This document shows, in pieces, positions 29,206 to 35,556 of a stretch of 64,000 bases of DNA (positions within the stretch are counted from its first letter, which is position 1; each line of letters opens with the position of its first letter). The translations under genes were made by a program, and so were the position numbers. Under the pieces are notes generated by a model. The model was not told the origin of the DNA. It saw nothing but the letters and a program-made list of their open reading frames with translations, and did not search any database. Origin of the DNA: Salegentibacter lacus (GTDB lineage: Bacteria > Bacteroidota > Bacteroidia > Flavobacteriales > Flavobacteriaceae); NCBI RefSeq assembly GCF_020164555.1, contig NZ_JAIQZB010000009.1, positions 116,912 through 180,911 on the forward strand, written 5' to 3'.

Positions 29206-30074
29206 TAGGCAAAGGACACGCCATTTCCGGCACCAGGGTATCGATATCCTATGGCTGGAACCAGGAGAAAGAAGCTGAAGTCGTGCTCAGAGAACACGTG
29301 GCCGGAGAAACCCCCGCGGAGATAGCCGAAGAGTTTAGGATTATCCAGTCGCAAAATGAACGCTGCATTAATAACACATTAAGCTTTATCGTAAGCCCCA
29401 CCATTGAAGACGGGAAGGATCTAAGCAAAAAAGACTTGGAAGATCTCGCTAAAAGGTTTTTGAAGGAGATGAATCTGCAAAACAATCAATCCATTGGTTT
29501 TGTACATCGGGATAAAGCACATACCCACGTTCATATCTATACCAACAGAATTGGCTTTGACAGTAAAGTCTATAATGACAGCTTTATCGGAAAACGAAGC
29601 CAAATAGCGGCTGATAATGTGGCCAGGGAATTAGGGTTTAAAAGGGTTCGGGAAGTACAGCAGGAAAGGCTTAATGAGTTAAAGGGTCTGCGACAGGAAA
29701 TCAAAAATATTCATGACCGCGTACTGCAATCGAGGCCAAAATCCCTGGATGAATATATAAACAAAATGAAAGCACAGAAGGTGGAAGTGATCCCAACAAT
29801 CAATAAAGCGAATCAACTGCAGGGCTTCCGGGTGGAATATAAAGGAGTAAACCTTAAAGCCAGTGAAGTGGACCGGTCGATGAGCGGGAATAGGCTAATT
29901 CCCCAGATCTCACAAAACAGGAGTTTTACCAGGCTAAAAGAAGTACCAAAAACCTTACAGGTATTGGATAAGACAGTGCAACTAAGCAGCAATCTTTCAA
30001 CCAAAATAGCTAAAGAGTTAATAAAAGGAACAATAAAAATAATAAGAGATACCGGAATAGGTATGGGATATTAA
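29202..30074 (+). CDS. Relaxase/mobilisation nuclease (MOB family)
   Basis: Relaxases nick the transfer origin and lead DNA into a recipient through a conjugation channel. The metal-binding HUH motif is clear in FVHRDKAHTHVHIYTNR (His about 102, 107, 109). A tyrosine in VSISYGW near the N-terminus is a candidate nucleophile. At 290 residues it is short compared with plasmid relaxases but similar to other Bacteroidota mobilisable elements. No coupling protein or type IV secretion genes are in the element, so transfer must use machinery from elsewhere. Confidence 0.9.
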   Translation: MIGKGHAISGTRVSISYGWNQEKEAEVVLREHVAGETPAEIAEEFRIIQSQNERCINNTLSFIVSPTIEDGKDLSKKDLEDLAKRFLKEMNLQNNQSIGFVHRDKAHTHVHIYTNRIGFDSKVYNDSFIGKRSQIAADNVARELGFKRVREVQQERLNELKGLRQEIKNIHDRVLQSRPKSLDEYINKMKAQKVEVIPTINKANQLQGFRVEYKGVNLKASEVDRSMSGNRLIPQISQNRSFTRLKEVPKTLQVLDKTVQLSSNLSTKIAKELIKGTIKIIRDTGIGMGY

Positions 30075-30085
30075 AATTTTAAGTG

Positions 30086-30544
30086 ATGAAAAAACTAGAC
30101 GAAATTATGGAACTAATGGCCGATGAAATGAAGGATTTTAAAACGGCAGTGCTGGAACTTCAAAAACTTTCGGAACAATTGGTTATGATGAGCATTCCTA
30201 TCAGCACGGAAGCTTTGGAAAAGAACCTAAGCATATTCTTACATAAGCAGAAAGCGGAAAAAGAAAGAACAGATGAGATTCTAAAGGAAATAGACCGGAA
30301 GTTAAAACACGCCAGGATCATACCCAATTATCTATTGATCCTTTTTGGAATACTCGGAATTCTGGCCCTGGGCTTGGTGGGGTACTTTGGATATTCCAAC
30401 AATAATAAACAGCAGGAAAACTTTGAGGTTTACAGGACAATTATGGAATCACAGAATAAGTCTTATGAAGATTATTTTGCAGCAAATCCCGAAATCCACC
30501 AGGCATACTGTGAGTGGATAGAGGCTGGATACCAGGATTTGTAA
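30086..30544 (+). CDS. Putative mobilisation accessory membrane protein
   Basis: A 152-residue protein with a coiled-coil-like N-terminus (residues 1-75), one membrane helix (YLLILFGILGILALGLVGYFG) and a short outer tail. Small proteins of this shape follow relaxase genes in Bacteroidota mobilisable elements. A GTG at 30083 precedes the ATG and is less likely to be the start. It is eight or so bases after the relaxase stop, in one operon. Exact role unknown. Confidence 0.7.
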   Translation: MKKLDEIMELMADEMKDFKTAVLELQKLSEQLVMMSIPISTEALEKNLSIFLHKQKAEKERTDEILKEIDRKLKHARIIPNYLLILFGILGILALGLVGYFGYSNNNKQQENFEVYRTIMESQNKSYEDYFAANPEIHQAYCEWIEAGYQDL

Positions 30545-30572
30545 TGACAAATGCTTTGCATGAAAAACCAGT

Positions 30573-30629
30573 AAATTTGCGTCAAATGGCCTGAAACTCC
30601 CAGTAAAACCGTTGAAATTTGCGGCAAAA
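30573..30629. repeat. Paired AATTTGCG motif with 42-bp spacing (element 1)
   Basis: AAATTTGCGTCAAATG (30573) and GAAATTTGCGGCAAAA (30614) are near-palindromic copies whose AATTTGCG cores start 42 bases apart. The same motif with the same 42-base spacing occurs in element 2 at 57437 and 57479. A transfer origin or other element-specific site is likely, since it lies directly after the mobilisation genes here. Confidence 0.6.
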
Positions 30630-30756
30630 TTTTAGTGAAAAATTAAAACAATTTTTTTAGATCAGTGGATAATGAGTGGATATTTCAGGAAATGGGCTCA
30701 AAGGCTCTGATAACAGGTTGAAATTTACTGGTTTTGTAAATATAAGTAGGTAGCGC

Positions 30757-30812
30757 CCTATGCTGTTTTTACTTTACGCTTAACTTCCCGTACACTATAA
30801 AAACAGCATAGG
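30757..30812. repeat. 15-bp perfect inverted repeat
   Basis: CCTATGCTGTTTTTA (30757-30771) and TAAAAACAGCATAGG (30798-30812) are exact complements around a 26-base loop. There is no T-run directly after it that would make a normal terminator. It may be part of a transfer origin, a recombination site or a transcript fold. Confidence 0.6.
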
Positions 30813-30885
30813 ATCCTGCGCAAAGTTATGGCAGATATGGGGCAGGATTAGGTTTAACCAACATTAAAGAGAACTATACTTCAAT

Positions 30886-31041
30886 TTAAAATCCCCAGGG
30901 ATTCTCTTCCCCTACAAATGGGCTTTCGTAGGTGAACCATTTAGTAGTGTTAGACGTTTCTCCATCAATATTCATTGGAGTAAACCTTACTTTATATTTT
31001 CCTGTTTTAGCATAAGTAAATGCTCCACTTGGGAAAGGCTA
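30886..31041 (-). pseudogene. C-terminal fragment of a surface/secreted protein
   Basis: About 51 codons without a start read on the minus strand as a beta-rich ending (PFPSGAFTYAKTGKYKVRF, then ESPFVGEENPWGF and a stop). It resembles the end of PKD- or DUF5017-like surface lipoproteins. The remainder is missing, so it is a leftover. The region 30545-31103 has no other gene. Confidence 0.5.
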
Positions 31042-31103
31042 AATGCTGATGATCGGTGCTAATCCTGTGACATTAATACCACCGGAATTCTTTCTCATTT
31101 TCT

Positions 31104-32099
31104 TCAGTGGCGAGATATAAGATTGACAATTACCTTGATCATCATTTCTTTATCGCCTGGGTGGCTTTCAGCAATTAATAAGGTCAATGCTACCAGGGCA
31201 TTGTCCGGGATTACTTTATTCCCGGTTTGGGTATAAAGTATCTGGTTTCGGTCCAGAAACCAGACAAATAAAAATGCAGCAATCCGTTTGTTCCCATCGG
31301 AAAATGAATGATTCTTGACCACAAAATATAGTAAGTGAGCTGCTTTTTCTTCGGTTGTGGGATAGAGGTCTTCCCCTCCAAAAGTTTGATATATATTTTC
31401 TAAAGAACCCTTAAATGAATCGTCCTTCTCCCGGCCAAAAAGTCCTTCGAATTTTGTTTGCCTTCCTAATTCATCTATTGCTTTTCGAGCTTCGCTGTAG
31501 GTGATTTGAAATACTTCTCGACTTCCTTCCTCAGGTACCTCCAGCCGCTGGTGGTCATAATCATCTAATAAATCCAGGGCGCGAGAATACTGTGCAATAA
31601 TTTTTATTAAACCTGCAGATTCATCAGTATTAAGCTCGTGTTCAGAAATAACTTTTTCCTGCAAGCGAACTACGTTTTTTAGTTCTTCGAGCTGCCGGGT
31701 TTTTTCTCGAAGTATTTTTTCATTGATGGAATATCCCTGTAGTAAGAATTCCTTTAGAACTTTATTAGCCCATTGTCTAAATAGAATACCGCGTTTAGAG
31801 TTAACCCGATAACCCACAGATATTACTACATCTAAATTATAGTGCATTCTATCTCTGGCTACTTCTCTCTTTCCTTCCCGTTGAACCGTTCGGAATTTCC
31901 GAACAGTTGAATTATCATCTAACTCACCAGATGAGAATATGTGCTTAATGTGTTCACTAATATTAGCCTTACTGGATTCAAATAATACGATCATTTGAGC
32001 TTGTGTAAGCCAAACCGTTTCTTCTTCAAGCCTAACATCAATTTGAGTTTGCCCGGCCTCTGTTTTATAAATTAGTATTTGATCCTGCTGCGATTCCAT
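31104..32099 (-). CDS. RhuM-Fic fusion protein
   Basis: The N-terminal 130 residues match the RhuM/virulence-protein domain (TEAGQTQIDVRLEEETVWLT, YNLDVVISVGYRVNSKRG). A coiled linker follows, and the C-terminal part is a Fic/Doc domain with the active-site motif HSFSDGNKRIAAF. Fic domains transfer AMP or phosphate to target proteins; the RhuM domain probably binds nucleic acid or the target. Such genes often lie in genomic islands near restriction and toxin genes. The motif is complete, so activity is plausible. No inhibitory antitoxin gene is adjacent. Confidence 0.88.
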   Translation of the reverse strand: MESQQDQILIYKTEAGQTQIDVRLEEETVWLTQAQMIVLFESSKANISEHIKHIFSSGELDDNSTVRKFRTVQREGKREVARDRMHYNLDVVISVGYRVNSKRGILFRQWANKVLKEFLLQGYSINEKILREKTRQLEELKNVVRLQEKVISEHELNTDESAGLIKIIAQYSRALDLLDDYDHQRLEVPEEGSREVFQITYSEARKAIDELGRQTKFEGLFGREKDDSFKGSLENIYQTFGGEDLYPTTEEKAAHLLYFVVKNHSFSDGNKRIAAFLFVWFLDRNQILYTQTGNKVIPDNALVALTLLIAESHPGDKEMMIKVIVNLISRH

Positions 32100-32356
32100 A
32101 ATCCTTTCAGAATATAAATTATTTGTATCTTTTTGATTTCGAAATGAATATAAACATTTTAATTATAAGCTTATTTAAGAGATAGTAACAGCTCGAGGCA
32201 AAATTTTCTTCATATAATACCACCCATTTGCTATGCAGGAATGTTTAATTTCCTTTCCAGGTTTTCCCATAAGTAGACCATTTTTATAATAACATTGAAT
32301 TCAGTTTAACGATTACCTTCATGCAATTACTGAAATAAAAAATCTGGACTACTATC
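32100..32356. other. Intergenic region between RhuM-Fic and the guide-RNA-like array
   Basis: 257 bases. A 31-codon open frame on the minus strand (32175-32270) is the only coding hint, and I cannot assign it. No promoter reading into the array is obvious. Confidence 0.4.
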
Positions 32357-32453
32357 AAAAAATAGGAGCCCACGCCGTTGTATATGCTTTGCGCATTTAG
32401 TGAGTGCAATTTTTTAACCTCACCTTATGGATGTACAAGCACCCTCTAAAATC
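32357..32453 (-). ncRNA. Candidate dCas12f guide RNA, copy B (77-nt scaffold plus 3' guide)
   Basis: The scaffold runs on the minus strand from 32453 to 32377 and is closely similar to copy A. It can fold into three hairpins: GGGT..ATCC, GTGAG..CTCAC and ATGC-GCAAA-GCAT. The first loop contains CTTGTA, which can pair with TACAA in the 3' ATACAAC, as in the pseudoknot of Cas12f/TnpB guide RNAs. The presumed guide (20 nt, 32376 to 32357) starts GGCGTGGGCTC and is T-rich after that. It lies 188 bases after the dCas12f stop on the same strand. Confidence 0.6.
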
Positions 32454-32454
32454 T

Positions 32455-32530
32455 TCAACCTATAATCTTACAATGCATATGATTAATACTATACCTGGTT
32501 TTAACCTGCCTCTCCTTACAAGCCCTGCTA
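32455..32530 (-). repeat. Degenerate copy of the guide-RNA-like repeat
   Basis: Between copies A and B, on the minus strand, GGGCTTGTAAGG, AGGTTAAAA and ATATGCATTGTAAG appear in the same order as in the scaffold but much altered. With it, the array has three units about 80-105 bases apart. Confidence 0.35.
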
Positions 32531-32543
32531 TTTGATTATGCTT

Positions 32544-32640
32544 TTAAAATAAGTGAGCCCACGGTTGTATATGCTCTACGCATTTAGTGAGTGTAATTTT
32601 CAACCTCACCTTACGGGTTTACAAGCACCCTCCTAAAATC
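32544..32640 (-). ncRNA. Candidate dCas12f guide RNA, copy A (77-nt scaffold plus 3' guide)
   Basis: The scaffold runs on the minus strand from 32640 to 32564 and begins one base after the dCas12f stop codon. Hairpins: GGGT..ACCC, GTGAG..CTCAC, ATGC-GTAGA-GCAT, then the 3' end ATACAAC. Loop CTTGTA can pair with TACAA next to the guide. The presumed guide (32563 to 32544) reads CGTGGGCTCACTTATTTTAA. Position at the 3' end of a TnpB/Cas12f gene on the same strand is where such RNAs are encoded. I found no good match to this guide elsewhere in the window. Confidence 0.65.
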
Positions 32641-32641
32641 G

Positions 32642-33739
32642 TCAGTCTGTGATAAGTTCAATGCCTGCCTTTTCAGCCTTGTATTTTATTTTGGCCATCA
32701 GTTCATAATAGCTCCAGTTTCTAAGCACAAATTCCTCCTCTTTGGCAATTCCAATCTTATTTTCTTGATTCACTAAAATTAGCGTACCCGCCTGATGTTT
32801 GATGCAAAAGTTGATTAATTTCCGACTGTAGAGATGCAGCCTATTAGTCACGTAATTCTTTTCCATCTCGTGGAACCTTTGTACTGCTTTGGTTTTTCGT
32901 TTTCGTCCTTTACCTGATCTTGCATAGGTAACCCCTTCCTGTGCCCTTTTCCGGGCGGCTTGTATGGCAAGCCTACGATATAGAAATTCTTCCCGGGAGC
33001 CAATGTTGAGTCTTGTCTTTCCGGTCTTTACTATAATCGGGTATTCCAGCGATAAAGAAGCTTCCGCGATCACATTAGGCTTTAAGCGATGTTTTTCTTT
33101 TTCAATTTCAAATGTGGCCAGCAAAAAGGTTTTGTCATTTTTTAATTGAATGTGGGAAGTACATAGCTTTGTCTCTCCTGCCACCACCCGCTCCAGTAGC
33201 TTTCGCTTATCAGAATAATCCCTTCCTAAATAGGTCTTTAGCGGAATGGAAAACAAACGAAAACAAAAGGCTTTTTTCTCTTCATCATAACATAATCCTT
33301 TAATGCCCTCCATATCAAATGGAAAAGCCATATCCCTTCTAAAGTTCATCAGCGAGCGTTCCCCCTTCCAGTATGCTACCTTATTTTTCTGGAACGTACC
33401 CATTAAATTATGGTTGATGTTACCTAAAATGTTGGTAGGAATTTCTCCTTTATAGCGATCGGATACTACCCGGTAGGTGGTATTGATGCGGGAGCGGTTC
33501 AGGATACCGGCTTCATCTTTCTTTTCATCGGCCAGTTTATACTTTATTCCGTCGGTTAAATAAAAGAATTCCTGGATCATTTCCTGAACGTAGAGATGAC
33601 TAATGATAAGATTGGCGGCCTTAAAGCTGCGGTTGCGCCACTGGTAGAGTTTATCTAGGGCCTCCTTTCTTTCAACTTTTGTAGGCAAATCGACAAGCAA
33701 CTGGATCTTTCGAGTGAGTTTTATTGTATCCTGTCCCAT
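32642..33739 (-). CDS. Nuclease-dead Cas12f/TnpB-family RNA-guided DNA-binding protein (dCas12f)
   Basis: The 365-residue protein aligns by eye with Bacteroidota Cas12f: NTTYRVVSDRYKGEIP (87-101), KGERSLMNFRRDMAFPF (125-141), FSIPLKTYLGRD (163-174), IGSREEFLYRRLAIQ (246-260), GKGRKRK (276-282) and LRNWSYYELMAKIKYKAEKA (339-358). All three RuvC carboxylates are gone. The RuvC-I segment reads ASLSLEYP where GVDLG is expected (Asp to Ser230). RuvC-II reads GTLILVNQ (Glu to Val323). The chain stops at residue 365, before the zinc finger and RuvC-III Asp. The start follows the sigma gene stop after two bases. Linked dCas12f and sigma factors are known in Bacteroidota to carry out RNA-guided transcription; I infer the same role here. 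Confidence 0.85.
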   Translation of the reverse strand: MGQDTIKLTRKIQLLVDLPTKVERKEALDKLYQWRNRSFKAANLIISHLYVQEMIQEFFYLTDGIKYKLADEKKDEAGILNRSRINTTYRVVSDRYKGEIPTNILGNINHNLMGTFQKNKVAYWKGERSLMNFRRDMAFPFDMEGIKGLCYDEEKKAFCFRLFSIPLKTYLGRDYSDKRKLLERVVAGETKLCTSHIQLKNDKTFLLATFEIEKEKHRLKPNVIAEASLSLEYPIIVKTGKTRLNIGSREEFLYRRLAIQAARKRAQEGVTYARSGKGRKRKTKAVQRFHEMEKNYVTNRLHLYSRKLINFCIKHQAGTLILVNQENKIGIAKEEEFVLRNWSYYELMAKIKYKAEKAGIELITD

Positions 33740-33741
33740 CG

Positions 33742-34524
33742 CTAAGCCGATTGCTGTTGTTGGTGTTTTTGCTGCATCAGCTTATAGGCGGCCATAAATT
33801 CCTGGTGGACCTCCTTTTGGGAAAGATTAAGCTCTTTCGCAATGGAAGCAAAGGAGTACTGCTTCTCATTACGCAACTGCAAGACCTTTTCCTGTTCCGC
33901 GGTCATTTTCCTTTGAATTTTTACCGCTACCAACGGCTTTGGTTTTGTTTCCAAATTGCTCCCCTGGTGGATAATGTTTTTAATATCCTCGATAGCCTTT
34001 TTTACTTCGTTGCTGGTATGGGTAATACTGCTACCCATTACCTGGCCAACAATTTTATAGCGAAAATCATACTTCAGACAGAGTTCTATAAGGCGCTTTC
34101 TTTCATTGCTGAGTAATGGAAAAACACGTCTTATCCTATCAAAGGCTTTCTGTTGCACTTCGTGGTTCAGTAGATGCACATCATCTTTCTCTGGATCAAA
34201 GCCGTACAAATATTCTTGGTAGTTCTCATAACTTTCCAAGGAATTGACGGTTCTGAAAAACTTATTTTTAGGACGAGTATAGTAGGTATAGCATTCCCTT
34301 TTCATTACCGTTCGTAGGAAATAGTAAATATGTTCAGGTCGTTCTATGCGATCTCTTTTCTCCCATAATATGAGGAAAGTATCCTGCGCCAATGTTTCCA
34401 CAGCAAAATCATCATCCAGAATTTGCCTACCAACCCAGAATATAGAGCGGTGGTACTTTGTGTAGATAAACTCCAAAGCATCGGGATGTCCTTGTTGTAA
34501 TAATTCAAAAATACGCTGTAACAT
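33742..34524 (-). CDS. ECF-like sigma factor paired with dCas12f
   Basis: The 260-residue protein has sigma region 2 (residues 1-90: FIYTKYHRSIFWVGRQILDD, AQDTFLILWEKRDRI, YFLRTVMKRECYTYY) and a region 4-like domain (128-185: RIRRVFPLLSNERKRLIEL, MGSSITHTSNEVKKAI). It then carries an extra predicted HTH (205-250: SFASIAKELNLSQKEVHQEF) and a Gln-rich tail, so it is longer than usual ECF factors. No anti-sigma gene is adjacent. Its stop is two bases before the dCas12f start, so both are made together. The likely job is to bring RNA polymerase to sites chosen by the dCas12f guide. Confidence 0.85.
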   Translation of the reverse strand: MLQRIFELLQQGHPDALEFIYTKYHRSIFWVGRQILDDDFAVETLAQDTFLILWEKRDRIERPEHIYYFLRTVMKRECYTYYTRPKNKFFRTVNSLESYENYQEYLYGFDPEKDDVHLLNHEVQQKAFDRIRRVFPLLSNERKRLIELCLKYDFRYKIVGQVMGSSITHTSNEVKKAIEDIKNIIHQGSNLETKPKPLVAVKIQRKMTAEQEKVLQLRNEKQYSFASIAKELNLSQKEVHQEFMAAYKLMQQKHQQQQSA

Positions 34525-34624
34525 AATGTGCCCTATTAATTTTATTAGTGATATAAATGAAGATTCTTCTATCCAAGTTTAGGTCTTCGCATAAAACCAA
34601 TTTTAAAATTCCTCGATAAATGAC

Positions 34625-34804
34625 TCATTTATCTGAATTTAATGCCTTTTCTACCTGCTCCAATTTTTGATTATATTCTGCTATTAATTCATCTGCGTAA
34701 ATTGGAGTCCTATCACCATTCAGACAATATCGTATGTAACGAGGGGTAACCTTATATTTGCAAGCAAGGGCGTTTACTACACCTGTGTTATAAGTTTTCT
34801 TCAT
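34625..34804 (-). CDS. Small HTH protein (Cro-like)
   Basis: This 59-residue frame begins at ATG 34804 and reads MKKTYNTGVVNALACKYKVT onward with a YADELIAEYNQKLEQ tail. It resembles small phage/plasmid HTH proteins (KYKVTPRYIRYCLNG as recognition region). It faces the CI-like gene across an operator region, the classic cro/cI layout. It lies 100 bases upstream of the sigma gene in the same direction, so it could be the first gene of that operon. Confidence is limited by its size. Confidence 0.6.
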   Translation of the reverse strand: MKKTYNTGVVNALACKYKVTPRYIRYCLNGDRTPIYADELIAEYNQKLEQVEKALNSDK

Positions 34805-34864
34805 AAATTACGTAAGTTTGCCTGTTCATTGGTTTGTTCCTTTTTTCGGAACAAAACCAAATAT

Positions 34865-34922
34865 ATAAACAAATTGTTTACAAAACAATTATTTAAATGC
34901 TTTTTATAAACATTTCGTTTAC
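34865..34922. promoter_or_regulatory. Two matching operators between Cro-like and CI-like genes
   Basis: Two 17-bp sites, 34865-34881 (ATAAACAAATTGTTTAC) and 34906-34922 (ATAAACATTTCGTTTAC), share ATAAAC and GTTTAC half-sites and lie 41 bases apart in the divergent promoter region. A further inverted repeat, TTGGTTTGTTCC / GGAACAAAACCAA, lies just to the left (about 34829-34857). They fit binding sites for the CI-like repressor. Confidence 0.6.
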
Positions 34923-34927
34923 TTTTT

Positions 34928-35317
34928 ATGGATAAATCAAAAATGCTTGATGAGATAAAGATGCATTATGGCTTTAAAAGAGATGCAGAATTAGCAGATT
35001 TTTTAGAAATAACTAGACAGACTTTATCGAACTGGAAATCAAGAAATTCTTTTGATGCAGAATTACTATATTCTAAATGCACGGAACTAAATCCCGCTTG
35101 GCTACTAACGGGTGATGGTCCTATGCTGCAAAAAGACTCCACTAATTCAATTATTAAAGAAACCGATCCAGAAGTTTTGCGAGATAAATTAGTTAATCTT
35201 CAAAATCAATTGGATGCCCTAGAAAAAGCGAATAATGCTTTAGAAGACGCCAATGAATCCTTAAAAGAGACTAAATCAATACTGCAGAAACGAATTACAG
35301 AGCTTGAAGGTAACTAA
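34928..35317 (+). CDS. CI-like HTH repressor
   Basis: A 129-residue protein with an N-terminal phage CI-repressor HTH (HYGFKRDAELADFLEITRQT, LSNWKSRNSFDAELLYSKC, ELNPAWLLTGDGPM) and a C-terminal coiled coil (residues 80-127). It is divergent from the Cro-like gene. It starts six bases after an operator-like site, so it probably represses itself and the leftward genes, which may include the sigma-dCas12f pair. It has no peptidase domain, so it is not a LexA-type self-cleaving repressor. Confidence 0.82.
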   Translation: MDKSKMLDEIKMHYGFKRDAELADFLEITRQTLSNWKSRNSFDAELLYSKCTELNPAWLLTGDGPMLQKDSTNSIIKETDPEVLRDKLVNLQNQLDALEKANNALEDANESLKETKSILQKRITELEGN

Positions 35318-35556
35318 AGCTTACTAGTGCCTTCAGAGGGTTATTTATTTTTTCTCTATAGGATTTAGAAAAGTAATTTTTCTATTACTACATTTTAACC
35401 CTACTACCACTCTTTATGGTTTTCCGTAACCTCCTTTTGTTTTAATGCTTTATCTTAGCAGGACTGTGTTAATCCGTGGGAATAGGATATTAACTTTATA
35501 AGTTGCTGGTTTTATGACTAGTAAGCTAAAGCATAAGAAACATAAAAAAATGAAAT

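Noticed and set aside
30687..30696. TGGGCTCA in the region after the mobilisation genes as a guide target
   Set aside because: Eight-base match is expected by chance in a window of this size.
32357..32640. CRISPR array
   Set aside because: Units are 77 nt, structured, few and diverged, with no short identical repeats, unique spacers or cas1/cas2; guide-RNA scaffolds fit better.
32642..33739. Active TnpB transposon nuclease (IS605-type)
   Set aside because: RuvC residues and zinc finger are missing, no TnpA or IS ends are seen, and a sigma gene is coupled to it.
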